Positions 26,013-34,848 of a stretch of DNA of 64,000 bases are shown here, in pieces. A program made the translations under genes and the position numbers. Each line of letters opens with the position of its first letter. Position 1 is the stretch's first letter. The DNA is from Acidobacteriota bacterium (GTDB lineage: Bacteria; Acidobacteriota; Blastocatellia; Pyrinomonadales; Pyrinomonadaceae). The notes under the pieces were generated by a model that saw only the letters and a program-made list of their open reading frames with translations, was not told the origin of the DNA and did no database searches. Location of the stretch: positions 62,001 to 126,000 of the forward strand of contig JAHBSL010000002.1 in assembly GCA_019639135.1 (NCBI GenBank), written 5' to 3'.

Positions 26013-27524
26013 TTAATGGTCGGCGAGAGCCGCGATCGCTTCGCGGGCGGCCTCGCGGTCGTCGAAGTGGAATTTGTCGTTTCCGATGATCTGATATGTC
26101 TCGTGGCCCTTGCCGGCGATTATCACCACGTCGCCCGGCTGGGCCGTTCTCATTGCCGTTGCGATCGCTTCACGGCGATCGGAAATGCTCATTTGTTCGG
26201 CGTTCGTTCCGGCAATTCCGGCCTCGATGTCGGCAATGATCTTCAGCGGATCTTCAGTCCGCGGATTGTCGGATGTAATGATCGCAATATCGCTCAGCTC
26301 GCCGGCAGCCTTGCCCATCGGAGCCCGCTTCGTTCTATCTCTATCGCCGCCGCAGCCAAAGACAGTGATCACCCGTCCCGTGGTCAGTTGCCGTGCAGTG
26401 CTCAGCGTGTTCATCAAAGCATCGTCCGTGTGGGCATAGTCCACAACAACGGCAAAGTCGCCTCCGTGCGGAACAAGCTCGAACCTGCCCGGTGCGCCGA
26501 CACATTTTGAAAGCCCTTTGGCGATAGCGTCGAGACCGTAACCAAGTTCGAGTGCCGCCGCCGACGCCGAGAGCATGTTATAAACATGCGGCCGGCCGAC
26601 CAGCGGGGAAGAGATGTTCCGCTCGCCCTGCGGCGTCTTCAAAAGAAACGACGTTCCATTCAGGAGCGAGACATCGATGTTCTCTGCTCTAAGGTCCGCA
26701 TTCTTCGTGTCGGCTTTAGACGGCCTTTGCGAGAACGTAACGACCCGCTGGCCATTCGACCGAAGTTCGCCGGCTAACCTCACACCCCACTCGTCATCAA
26801 TATTTACGACGCAGGAACCGGGCTTTTCCCCGAGCCGGCCGTCGAAGAGCTTCTTCTTTGCGTCGAAGTAGTTCTCCATCGTGCCGTGGTAATCGAGGTG
26901 ATCCTGCGTCAGATTGGTGAAGATAGCGACGCGGAAACGGAGCCAATCGCAGCGGTGAAGGTCGATGGCCTGAGATGAGGCCTCCATCGCCGCAAATCCG
27001 CAGCCGGCATCGACCGCCCGCCGCAGAAACCGGTTGGTGTCCGAGGCTTCGGGGGTCGTTCGCACGGCCTCTTCGCTTTCGTCGCCGATGCGGTATTCGA
27101 CCGTGGTCAGCATTGCGGGCTTCACACCGGCGGCTTCGGCAAGTGCGTAGCAGAGATAGGTTGTCGTCGTTTTCCCGTTGGTGCCGGTCACGCCAACGAG
27201 GTCGAGCCGGTGCGAAGGCTCGCCATTGATAATCGAGGCCGCCTTTGCGAGTGCGATGCGTGCATCCGCGACCTTCAGCCAAGCCCCCGCAAAGCCTTCC
27301 GGTGCGTCAAATTCTGAAATAACGCCGACCGCACCGCGACGCATCACATCCTCAACGAACCGATGGCCGTCAACCGTCGCACCCTTGATCGCCGCAAAGA
27401 GCGTTCCCTCGCGGGCCTGCCGCGAGTCGTGTGTGACGTCGAATGCGATATGTTGCGTCGAGCCTGAAAGCGATGCGCCGAGAGACCTTGCAAGTAGTCC
27501 CAGATCGGTACCAAAAGATTCCAT
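26013..27524 (-). CDS. murE: UDP-MurNAc-L-Ala-D-Glu:meso-diaminopimelate ligase
   Basis: 503 residues. It adds the third residue to the peptidoglycan stem peptide in the cytoplasm. The P-loop GTNGKTT is at 114-120, the central domain has NLTQDHLDYHGTMENY, and the C-terminal domain has DNPRTEDP. The DNPR motif recognises meso-diaminopimelate, so the wall is of the Gram-negative type. A long C-terminal GKGHETYQ segment is typical. It stands alone here; no dcw-cluster neighbours are present. Confidence 0.96.
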   Translation of the reverse strand: MESFGTDLGLLARSLGASLSGSTQHIAFDVTHDSRQAREGTLFAAIKGATVDGHRFVEDVMRRGAVGVISEFDAPEGFAGAWLKVADARIALAKAASIINGEPSHRLDLVGVTGTNGKTTTTYLCYALAEAAGVKPAMLTTVEYRIGDESEEAVRTTPEASDTNRFLRRAVDAGCGFAAMEASSQAIDLHRCDWLRFRVAIFTNLTQDHLDYHGTMENYFDAKKKLFDGRLGEKPGSCVVNIDDEWGVRLAGELRSNGQRVVTFSQRPSKADTKNADLRAENIDVSLLNGTSFLLKTPQGERNISSPLVGRPHVYNMLSASAAALELGYGLDAIAKGLSKCVGAPGRFELVPHGGDFAVVVDYAHTDDALMNTLSTARQLTTGRVITVFGCGGDRDRTKRAPMGKAAGELSDIAIITSDNPRTEDPLKIIADIEAGIAGTNAEQMSISDRREAIATAMRTAQPGDVVIIAGKGHETYQIIGNDKFHFDDREAAREAIAALADH

Positions 27525-27677
27525 TTGTTATCCCAGATCACACGAAAAGATGAGTATCAAACTGTGTCTGATTATAGGATAACCGGGAACCGCACGCACA
27601 CTTTGAACTTACAGTAGCTATTGACTGTCAGAACCTGTTGAGATCGTATCTACTTCGAAGAGGATTTAATTACAAAC

Positions 27678-28577
27678 CTAATTGGGGAAAAGTTTAAGGA
27701 TCTCGGTAACGGTCGCATCGTCGAGCAGAAGTTCGACCGGCGAAGGACGAATATATCCGTTAGTGCCGTATGCCCGATGAAGATTCGGATCCGGCCATTT
27801 CACGCCTGTATGACGCGTAAAAACCTCTTGGTGTTTGATCATTCTATCTTTAAGACCTTTTTGCCCATGCGCTAGCGGATCTTCAGCGGCGAGCGAGTAA
27901 ACAACAAGCAAGGCCTCCATTGGACTTAATGCAGAATCGCCTGCTCCAAAACGAGAGGGCTCTACCTCAGCGAGAAACTGCACCTTGTTCGTCACTTCTC
28001 TCCCTAACTCATATGCAAAGATCTGACGCATTACGGCCCCGACACCACTATCTCGAAGCGTCTTAAGTTCTTTGACGAAAATGTCTTCGTTCATCCAGCC
28101 GCGGCCATCCGCTCGCAACGTTATCGTCTCACGTCCCTTCTTGAAGCCCTCTGGAATCTCAGGAAAATAAAATCCCTTCAGATTCTCGGCAATGAAGACG
28201 ATCTCATCATCTTTGAGTTTTGGGATCCGATCTACCGCGATCCTAGTCAGATGCTGGCTCAATTCACGAACCGAAACGCCTTTGTTCGTTGAACGAAAGT
28301 TAAACTCCAGTTCTTTAAGGCGTGCGAGGTTAGCTTTGCTGATCTTTACGCCGGAGCGATATTCAACAAAATCTGCAAGCCGGTCCCCGGCAGCGTCGAT
28401 TTCCGTCTCGATCGGGTTCATCGGAAGACCGATCTCCGCGAGACCGTCGCGAACGTCGTTCTTGAATTTCTCACGAGCCTCATTACTTTGTGTCGTTGCC
28501 GAACGAGGTGTAAGAATGAAGCCGAAGAACGTAAGCGAAGCAATGAACAGGACGATCAGTGTGGGTTTGGTAAGCAT
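27678..28577 (-). CDS. Hypothetical exported or membrane-anchored protein
   Basis: 299 residues from the ATG at 28577. The frame runs on to 28985 but that part overlaps a divergent gene and is not protein-like. A hydrophobic N-terminal segment (PTLIVLFIASLTFFGFIL) acts as a signal or anchor. The rest is a soluble, mostly helical domain of about 260 residues without recognised motifs. It contains conserved-looking stretches (FRSTNKGVSVRELSQHL, LADFVEYRSG). Base use is slightly more AT-rich than its neighbours. No function can be assigned. Confidence 0.6.
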   Translation of the reverse strand: MLTKPTLIVLFIASLTFFGFILTPRSATTQSNEAREKFKNDVRDGLAEIGLPMNPIETEIDAAGDRLADFVEYRSGVKISKANLARLKELEFNFRSTNKGVSVRELSQHLTRIAVDRIPKLKDDEIVFIAENLKGFYFPEIPEGFKKGRETITLRADGRGWMNEDIFVKELKTLRDSGVGAVMRQIFAYELGREVTNKVQFLAEVEPSRFGAGDSALSPMEALLVVYSLAAEDPLAHGQKGLKDRMIKHQEVFTRHTGVKWPDPNLHRAYGTNGYIRPSPVELLLDDATVTEILKLFPN

Positions 28578-28718
28578 ATCGGTTCTCAGGAAATCCCAAA
28601 CAGAAGCGATGGAATACACCTGACATTTTACAGGAGTGACGACTACTGAACAAGAATTTTCTTTCGGAACAATATTCCGCCGCAATTCGTAAATTCTTTT
28701 CAAGTGAGGTATTGCGGG

Positions 28719-28982
28719 ATGAAGTTCATAAAAGTTATTCTTACGCTGCTGGCGATAATGTTCGGTGTGATGGCGGTCTTCTGGCTGCTCGGGATCGTTT
28801 GGTCGCTTTTCGGCTATGCGTTCTGGCTGGGTGTTGTTGCGGCTCTTGGCTATGGCGGCTATAAGCTCTTCAAGAAACTCGAGAACAAAGCCCTCGCAAG
28901 CGGCAGCGGATTCCCGGAGATCGAGGACCGGGATTACACGCTCTCGTGGGAAGAATACAATCGCAAGTACCTCAAGAAGTGA
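28719..28982 (+). CDS. Small membrane protein with acidic/aromatic tail
   Basis: 87 residues from the ATG at 28719 (a GTG at 28704 is less likely). One long or two short hydrophobic segments (VILTLLAIMFGVMAVFWLLGIVW and FWLGVVAALGYGG, shown as separate parts) are followed by a charged tail (DRDYTLSWEEYNRKYLKK). No family was recognised. It is divergent from the exported-protein gene, 141 bases away, and tRNA-Leu follows 57 bases downstream. Confidence 0.65.
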   Translation: MKFIKVILTLLAIMFGVMAVFWLLGIVWSLFGYAFWLGVVAALGYGGYKLFKKLENKALASGSGFPEIEDRDYTLSWEEYNRKYLKK

Positions 28983-29039
28983 CACGCTAGACTTTTCCGC
29001 CTCGTTTGGCTAGATTGGGTTTGTCACCTGACCATCCTT

Positions 29040-29124
29040 GCCGAGGTGGCGAAATTGGTAGACGCACTAGACTTAGGATCTAGCGTCGAAAGACGTGCAG
29101 GTTCGATTCCTGTCCTCGGCACCA
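29040..29124 (+). tRNA. tRNA-Leu (anticodon TAG)
   Basis: The acceptor stem GCCGAGG/CCTCGGC closes, the CCA is encoded (29122-29124), the anticodon loop CTTAGGA reads TAG, and an extra-arm hairpin (CGTCGAAAGACG) gives the long variable region of a class II tRNA. The T loop GTTCGATTC is standard. It reads CUA codons and, with modification, other CUN codons. Confidence 0.97.
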
Positions 29125-29136
29125 AATTACTACATT

Positions 29137-29180
29137 GACGGCCGTTAGCTGTTCGCTCAGCACGGCCGTCCTTGGTTTTT
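29137..29180 (+). terminator. Intrinsic terminator after tRNA-Leu
   Basis: GACGGCCGT (29137-29145) pairs with ACGGCCGTC (29162-29170), followed by CTTGGTTTTT. A second small hairpin (CCTTGG/CCAAGG) overlaps the T tract. Confidence 0.6.
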
Positions 29181-29268
29181 ACCAAGGCCGTCACTGGAAC
29201 TTGTATTCGACTTTTCTGCCCTGCTTAGCTATCCTTTTTATTTACTTAGAACGGTATTTGATTCGTAA

Positions 29269-30699
29269 ATGAAAAGCCAATTAAAAGAGGTCTCGCCGAC
29301 AGAGCGCGAGATAAACCTGACGATAGACGCGGCATCGCTGAAAGATGCTTACGGCAAGATAAGCCAGCGTTTTGTTAAGGGAGCCAACATTCCCGGCTTC
29401 CGCAAGGGCTATGCACCCGTCGATGTCGTTCGTCTTCGCTATAAAGAAGAGATCAAGCAGGAAGTACTGCAGCTTCTTGTGCCCGAAAAGGTCTCTGCCG
29501 CGATTGTAGAGCATGGCCTTCAGCCGCTCTCCGAGCCGCATCTGCACATCGATGACGTCGAGAACGTAAAGGTCAATGGGTCGCAAGATGTTGAATTGCA
29601 CGTCCACGTCGAGGTAATGCCGGAAATTCCGGAGCCGAAATATAAGGCCCTCGAACTCACCCGCCGCGTGAAGCCGGTCGATGATTCCGAGATCGAAGAC
29701 CTTATCGCCCGCCGCATCAACGAAGAGGCTGCATTGGTCCCGGTCGAGGGCCGGGCTTCGCAGGAAGGCGATACCGTTATCGCCGACCTTGAAGGCACCT
29801 TTGCCGACGACCCCGATGCCGAGCCGATCACGGCCGAAGACCTTGAGGTCAAGCTCGGCGATGAACTCATCGAGAAGTCGTTCACCGAGAATCTGGTCGG
29901 TGTTAAGGAAGACGACGAGAAGGAATTTACGGTCAGCTATCCGGCAGATTTCTCTTCACCGGCTCTTGCCGGAAAGACCGTTCACTACAAGGCAAAGATC
30001 AAGTCAGTCGGCATTATGGAAACGCCGGAGCTGAACGACGAATGGGCCGTCGCACTTGATGAAGGCTACGAGTCGCTTGCCGACCTTCGGGCAAAGCTCC
30101 GAGCCGACCTCGAAAAGCTGGCCGAGTCCGACGCCGACGCACGGCTCCGCAACAACGCCATCGCAAAGCTGATCGAGCAGAATGAGTTCGAGGTTCCGAA
30201 TACTCTTATTGAAAATCAGGCCCGCAATCTGCTGAACAACTTTGCACAGGACCTTCAGCAACGCGGGGTTGACCTCAACAAGGTCGAGACGAACTTTATC
30301 GAGATGGCTTATTCGCAGATGCGGCTTCAGGCCGAACGCGACGTTCGCGGCGCGATTTTACTCGAAAAGGTCGGCGATGCCGAGGGCGTTACGGTCGAAA
30401 CGGCCGAGGTCGATGAAGAGATCGGCAAGATGGCCGAGTACTATCGCACCGAGGCTGCCGAAATGCGAAAGATGTTCGAAACGCAGGGCGGGCTTGCAAA
30501 CATCGAGAATAATCTTCGGACCCGGAAGGCGATCGAGGCTCTGGTCGCAGCGGCAAAGGTCACCGACGGGCCGTGGGTAGATGAGAGTCAACCCGAATCC
30601 GAGGCCGCCGAAACCGAAGAAAAGCCGAAGAAGGCAGCAAAGGCGAAGGCTCCGGCAAAGCCCAGGAAGACAACGAAGAAAGCGGCGGGCGAGGAATAG
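29269..30699 (+). CDS. tig: Trigger factor with Lys/Ala-rich tail
   Basis: 476 residues. Trigger factor meets nascent chains at the ribosome exit. The ribosome-binding motif GFRKG is at 43-47, a PPIase (FKBP-like) domain lies about 150-240 (GDTVIADLEGTF), and a helical C-terminal chaperone domain runs to about 440. The last 35 residues are an unusual low-complexity basic tail of Lys, Ala and Pro (KPKKAAKAKAPAKPRKTTKK), similar in style to histone H1. It is followed by clpP and clpX, the usual tig-clpP-clpX order. Confidence 0.94.
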   Translation: MKSQLKEVSPTEREINLTIDAASLKDAYGKISQRFVKGANIPGFRKGYAPVDVVRLRYKEEIKQEVLQLLVPEKVSAAIVEHGLQPLSEPHLHIDDVENVKVNGSQDVELHVHVEVMPEIPEPKYKALELTRRVKPVDDSEIEDLIARRINEEAALVPVEGRASQEGDTVIADLEGTFADDPDAEPITAEDLEVKLGDELIEKSFTENLVGVKEDDEKEFTVSYPADFSSPALAGKTVHYKAKIKSVGIMETPELNDEWAVALDEGYESLADLRAKLRADLEKLAESDADARLRNNAIAKLIEQNEFEVPNTLIENQARNLLNNFAQDLQQRGVDLNKVETNFIEMAYSQMRLQAERDVRGAILLEKVGDAEGVTVETAEVDEEIGKMAEYYRTEAAEMRKMFETQGGLANIENNLRTRKAIEALVAAAKVTDGPWVDESQPESEAAETEEKPKKAAKAKAPAKPRKTTKKAAGEE

Positions 30700-30836
30700 G
30701 CTGCACGGCCCCTGCTTTTTTATTTGCAATTTCAGGAGAAATGTGTAGAATCGGCAATCGGCTGTTTTCCAACACTTTATCTCCACATTCTTAAGGCTAA
30801 GCTTTAAGGAATAATCCGAACAGAGGTTTTACGTAT

Positions 30837-31424
30837 ATGGCATTGGTCCCCATGGTGGTCGAACAGACGTCTCGCGGCGAGCGTGCGTTCGATATTTATT
30901 CGCGGTTGTTGAAAGACAGCATTATCTTCATCGGAACGCCGATCGACGACCAGATCGCAAACCTGATCGTCGCACAGCTTTTGTTCCTTGAGGCTGAAGA
31001 CCCGGAACGGGATATCAATCTCTATATCAATTCGCCGGGCGGTTCGATAACGGCCGGAATGGCGATCTACGACACGATGCAGTTCATCAAGAACGACGTA
31101 ACGACGATCTGCGTCGGGCAGGCGGCTTCGATGGGAGCACTGCTTTTGACCGCCGGAACCAAGGGCAAGCGTTTTGCCCTGCCGCATTCGCGCATCCTTA
31201 TCCATCAGCCCTCGGGCGGCGCTTCGGGGCAAGCGACGGACGTCCGCATCATGGCGGAAGAAATTCTCCGAATGCGTGAGATGACCTCGCGGATCATTTC
31301 AAACCACAGCGGACAGAGCTTTGACCAGGTCGAGCTCGACGTCGAACGCGACCGCATTCTTTCGCCCGTCCAGGCGAAAGACTACGGCCTGATCGACGAG
31401 GTGATCGAACATAGAGAGAAGTAG
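30837..31424 (+). CDS. clpP: ATP-dependent Clp protease proteolytic subunit
   Basis: 195 residues. ClpP forms the two-ring serine protease chamber fed by ClpX. The catalytic triad is Ser98 ([11 protein letters not shown]), His123 (RILIHQP) and Asp172 (ERDRILS). No propeptide extension is visible. AGAGG lies upstream of the ATG. The gap to tig is 137 bases with no clear terminator, so it may be cotranscribed. clpX follows after a 177-base gap filled by repeats. Confidence 0.97.
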   Translation: MALVPMVVEQTSRGERAFDIYSRLLKDSIIFIGTPIDDQIANLIVAQLLFLEAEDPERDINLYINSPGGSITAGMAIYDTMQFIKNDVTTICVGQAASMGALLLTAGTKGKRFALPHSRILIHQPSGGASGQATDVRIMAEEILRMREMTSRIISNHSGQSFDQVELDVERDRILSPVQAKDYGLIDEVIEHREK

Positions 31425-31431
31425 GGGGTTG

Positions 31432-31595
31432 AGTCTAGGAAGTCGAGGATGTCTAGGATGTGTTGGAAGTCTAGAAGGCAACGGATATTGGTTGAATCGA
31501 AACGGACTGAACTCGAAGACGACTTCTTTATCTTAACAGACACTTTAGCGTCGACTACTTCCTAGACTGCCCGGACTTCCTGGACTGTCCAGACT
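31432..31595. repeat. Two opposed arrays of a 9-bp repeat (AGTCTAGGA) between clpP and clpX
   Basis: Left array: five tandem 9-mers from 31432 to 31476 (AGTCTAGGA, AGTCGAGGA, TGTCTAGGA, TGTGTTGGA, AGTCTAGAA). Right array: five 9-mers from 31551 to 31595 (TCGACTACT, TCCTAGACT, GCCCGGACT, TCCTGGACT, GTCCAGACT), which are the same unit in reverse orientation with drift. The 74-base gap between has no array. The right array ends 6 bases before the clpX ATG and no Shine-Dalgarno is visible there. In RNA the arrays could pair into a long imperfect hairpin. Confidence 0.75.
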
Positions 31596-31601
31596 AACGA
31601 T

Positions 31602-32846
31602 ATGGCTAATTTCCGACGACCAGAAGAATTGCTGTGCTGCTCGTTTTGCGGAAAGACGCAGAACGACGTTAAGAAGCTGATTGCCGGCCCGGGGGTCTAT
31701 ATCTGCAACGAGTGCATTGATATCTGCAATGAGATCATCAATGACGACGACAAGGTCGAAGGTCAGCTCTCCCGGACTCATCTTCCGAAGCCGGCGGAGA
31801 TCAAAAAATTCCTCGATGAATACGTTATCGGGCAGGAGGGAGCAAAGAAACGGCTCTCGGTCGCGGTTTATCAGCACTACAAGCGGCTTGAACTTGCAAA
31901 GCGGCGTGCCGATATCGAGATCCAGAAATCGAACATCCTTCTCATCGGCCCGACCGGCACCGGCAAGACCCTGCTCGCCCAGACGCTCGCTCGGCAGCTT
32001 AGCGTTCCTTTTTGCATCGTTGACGCAACGAGCCTGACCGAGGCCGGCTACGTCGGTGAAGACGTCGAGACCATTCTGCTCCGATTGCTTCAGGCCGCCG
32101 GAAATGACGTCGAGCTTGCCCAACAGGGCATCATCTACATCGACGAGATCGATAAGATCTGCCGCAAGGATGACAATCCCTCGATAACCCGCGACGTTTC
32201 GGGCGAGGGCGTCCAGCAGGCATTGCTCAAGATACTCGAAGGCACGGTCGCCAATATCCCGACCGGCGGCGGCCGCAAGCACCCGCAGCAGGAATTCACC
32301 CAGCTCGATACGACCAACATCCTCTTCGTTTGCGGCGGTGCGTTCATCGGGCTCGAAAAGGTCATCGAGAAGCGGCTCCGCAACAAATCGCTCGGCTTTC
32401 AGGCCGACGTCAAATCGAGCAAGCAGCGACGCAACGAAGCGTTCGATAAGCTCGAACCTGAAGATCTTGTCCACTACGGCCTGATCCCCGAGTTCGTCGG
32501 CCGCCTGCCGGTCGTCGGCGTACTTGCCGAGCTCGATGAAGCTGCACTCATCCGCATCCTGACCGAGCCGAAGAACGCCCTTGTCCGCCAGTATCAGCGG
32601 AAATTCGAGTTCGACAACATCTCGCTTAAATTCACCGAGGGAGCACTCAAGGCCGTTGCCCACGAGGCCCACAAACGAAAGGTCGGTGCCCGCGGTTTGA
32701 TGATGATAATGGAAGAGATCCTGCTTGAGTCTATGTACGAACTTCCGTCCGATACAAAGATCAAGGAACTCCTCATCACCCGCGAAATGGTCGAGAAAAA
32801 GACGCCGGTCTTCGACGTCATCGCCCCGATCGACCAAGCCGCCTGA
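31602..32846 (+). CDS. clpX: ATP-dependent Clp protease ATPase subunit
   Basis: 414 residues. ClpX unfolds tagged proteins and feeds them to ClpP. The N-terminal zinc-binding domain has Cys13, Cys16, Cys35 and Cys38. The AAA+ core has Walker A GPTGTGKT (116-123), Walker B (IIYIDEIDK), the GYVGEDVE pore-loop signature and RRNEAFDK. Sensor 2 GARGL is near the end. No ribosome site precedes the ATG; the right-hand 9-bp array occupies that place. Cotranscription with clpP is likely. Confidence 0.97.
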   Translation: MANFRRPEELLCCSFCGKTQNDVKKLIAGPGVYICNECIDICNEIINDDDKVEGQLSRTHLPKPAEIKKFLDEYVIGQEGAKKRLSVAVYQHYKRLELAKRRADIEIQKSNILLIGPTGTGKTLLAQTLARQLSVPFCIVDATSLTEAGYVGEDVETILLRLLQAAGNDVELAQQGIIYIDEIDKICRKDDNPSITRDVSGEGVQQALLKILEGTVANIPTGGGRKHPQQEFTQLDTTNILFVCGGAFIGLEKVIEKRLRNKSLGFQADVKSSKQRRNEAFDKLEPEDLVHYGLIPEFVGRLPVVGVLAELDEAALIRILTEPKNALVRQYQRKFEFDNISLKFTEGALKAVAHEAHKRKVGARGLMMIMEEILLESMYELPSDTKIKELLITREMVEKKTPVFDVIAPIDQAA

Positions 32847-32871
32847 TTTAACATTAGAGCTACAAAGGAAA

Positions 32872-32902
32872 AAGAGACGACCGATTTGGCCGTCTCTTTT
32901 CA
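32872..32902. terminator. Terminator between clpX and tRNA-Arg
   Basis: AAGAGACG (32872-32879) and CGTCTCTT (32891-32898) form the stem, with A and T tracts on both sides. It can end both the clpX transcript and the minus-strand tRNA transcript. Confidence 0.8.
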
Positions 32903-32908
32903 AGATTA

Positions 32909-32985
32909 TGGTGCACCCGGCATGATTCGAACATGCGACCCCTTGATTCGTAGTCAAGTACTCTATCCAGCTGAGCTACGGGTGC
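32909..32985 (-). tRNA. tRNA-Arg (anticodon ACG)
   Basis: The minus strand reads GCACCCG ... CGGGTGC-A-CCA, with CCA encoded. The anticodon stem-loop is CTTGA-CTACGAA-TCAAG, giving anticodon ACG (read as ICG after deamination). The T loop TTCGAAT is standard. Confidence 0.97.
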
Positions 32986-33044
32986 CCGAAGCGAACTATT
33001 AGATTACGAAGAGCGGCCGAGGCTGTCAAGTAAACCGGCTTAGG

Positions 33045-34040
33045 CTAGCGGGCGAAGTAGCCTTGTCGCGTTCGGGAGATCAGGCCGGGTTCGTTCACCT
33101 CGACGCGGATCTCACGCCACTTGCCGTCGCGGGCGAGGTTGGTCGGGGCATATTCGATGGTGTAGAGCGTGCGTAGATCGGCGGCAACCTCGGCATAGAG
33201 CCTGCCCATTTCCTCAAGCCGCTGGATCGTGTTGAGCATCCCACCGGTGCGGTCGGCAATGTACTTCAGCCGCGAGCGGGCGACGCGAAACATCTCGATC
33301 TGCCGCGGTGTCGGGTCGGCAAGCCGTGCGGGATCGCCGGTCGGAAGGGCGAGCGGGTAGATTGTCACGCCTTGTTTGTCCGCCCGGTCTAGGATCTCGT
33401 TGAGCTTCGTGTTGTCTTCAGTCTTCAGAAAATTCGCTATCTTTTCGTCCGCAAGGCCGGAGAGCAATTGCCGGTCGAGGTCCTGAGCGTCGGTGTCGAT
33501 ACCGTCGGTCAAAACGACTATTGCCTTTCGTCGTGTATTCTCGCGTTCAAGCCGCTGAAGGGCAAACTCGACCGCCTTGTAAAGGTCCGTTTGACCCTGG
33601 CCGTTGGCTAGTTGGATCGAGGTCGCAGCCCGCCGTTTATCGGTCGTAAAGTCATTCAGCAGGCGGATCTTTGAGTAAAACTCGACCACTGCCACGCGGT
33701 CGTCCGGTGCGAGTACGTCAAGAAAACGCGAGGCCGAGAGCTTGATGTTCTGGCGGAAAGTTTTGGTCGAGCCGCTCATGTCGAGCAGGACGACAACGCT
33801 GAACGGAGCGGTCGTTGTCTCAAAACGGGCTATGTCTTGCTTGACCCCGTCCTCGAAGACCGAGAAGTTCGTGCGGTTGAGCTGCGTGATCGGCCTGCCC
33901 CGTTGGTCCACTACGCCGATATTCAGCCGCACAAGAGCGGCATCAACTCGGATTGGGTCATCATCCTGAGCAAGGGTGGCCGAGGCTGCAACGCCGAGCA
34001 CGATAAAGATAAAAATAGGGCAGAAAAGAAAACGCAGCAT
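33045..34040 (-). CDS. Secreted VWFA-domain protein
   Basis: 331 residues with a signal peptide (hydrophobic core about 3-20, site near LAQDD). An N-terminal strand region has the RLNIGVVDQRGRPI pattern found in VWFA-related proteins of Acidobacteriota. The von Willebrand A domain follows with a MIDAS site: DMSGS (Asp87, Ser89, Ser91), TDLY and LTDGID. All MIDAS residues are present, so it likely binds a metal and a protein partner outside the membrane. The ligand is unknown. Such genes are often multicopy in these genomes. Confidence 0.85.
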   Translation of the reverse strand: MLRFLFCPIFIFIVLGVAASATLAQDDDPIRVDAALVRLNIGVVDQRGRPITQLNRTNFSVFEDGVKQDIARFETTTAPFSVVVLLDMSGSTKTFRQNIKLSASRFLDVLAPDDRVAVVEFYSKIRLLNDFTTDKRRAATSIQLANGQGQTDLYKAVEFALQRLERENTRRKAIVVLTDGIDTDAQDLDRQLLSGLADEKIANFLKTEDNTKLNEILDRADKQGVTIYPLALPTGDPARLADPTPRQIEMFRVARSRLKYIADRTGGMLNTIQRLEEMGRLYAEVAADLRTLYTIEYAPTNLARDGKWREIRVEVNEPGLISRTRQGYFAR

Positions 34041-34173
34041 AGGCTCGGTAGAATGATAACAATCAGACGCCGCAACAGTAAATTTCGTTGTATCTTAACT
34101 TCGCGTCCCGCCTCTTAACTTATTGAGCCGTTTGGCTTATACTTCTCGCAACCCGGAGCCGGGAACGGAGTAA

Positions 34174-34671
34174 ATGGGAATGCTCTATCGGCCGAAATAT
34201 TGCTGCAACTGCGGCGAGCGGATCGAACGGGCTGAGTGGGGTGTTCTCACCAGTCGCCGCTTTTGCGATTTTTGCTCAACGGAAAATATGGGTTCCGAAT
34301 GGGCAGGCAAAGGTATTCTTGCCCTTGCACTTGTTCTCGGCGTTTTCGGTTTCGCGAGCATCCTTGGCGGTGCGGGAAAAGGATATCCTGCCCAGGTTGA
34401 GCCGCCGTCCGCGACTGCGGAGAAGCGATTCCTAAAGCCGCTTGCCGCGAAGACGAAAAGCGGTGAGCAGACATCTCCTGCTGATCAGGTTCCCGAATCG
34501 GCGGTTCCAACGCAGGCTTTCGTTGCCCCGGCCGAGCCCGTCAAGGCCGCTCCGGCCGCAGCAAAATTTTTCTGCGGCTACCCGACAAAAAAGGGCACGC
34601 CGTGCTCACGGAAGGTCAAAGTTAAGGGAGCGAAGTGCTATCAACACGATGGCCTCGAACTTCACGAGTGA
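34174..34671 (+). CDS. Zinc-ribbon, single-TM protein with C-terminal Cys/His motif
   Basis: 165 residues. The N-terminal zinc ribbon has CCNCGERIERAEWG and CDFC. One TM helix follows (ILALALVLGVFGFASILGG). A Pro/Ala/Glu-rich linker runs to about 130. The end has a second metal-site motif, CGYPTKKGTPCSRKVK followed by CYQH. A zinc ribbon on one side of the membrane and a Cys/His site on the other is unusual. No family was recognised. It stands alone, about 180 bases before the kinase gene. Confidence 0.65.
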   Translation: MGMLYRPKYCCNCGERIERAEWGVLTSRRFCDFCSTENMGSEWAGKGILALALVLGVFGFASILGGAGKGYPAQVEPPSATAEKRFLKPLAAKTKSGEQTSPADQVPESAVPTQAFVAPAEPVKAAPAAAKFFCGYPTKKGTPCSRKVKVKGAKCYQHDGLELHE

Positions 34672-34848
34672 TTTTCTTTGCACCCTTTTGCCGCGATTTT
34701 GAATCACTTGTACCGAGTCCTTACCTGGATAAGTGTGCCCGGAAGACGATTTCTTGTTGATGTTTAGCCGTATTTGTAAGAAAATAGTGGAACTTAGGCC
34801 CCGAATGTTTACTTCACCTGATCTTCAGTTCATCAGCCTAAAAACGAA

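Noticed and set aside
31545..32957. Long minus-strand open frame (470 codons) opposite clpX
   Set aside because: It is the shadow of clpX, overlaps tRNA-Arg and shows no family features; high G+C at third positions opens antisense frames.
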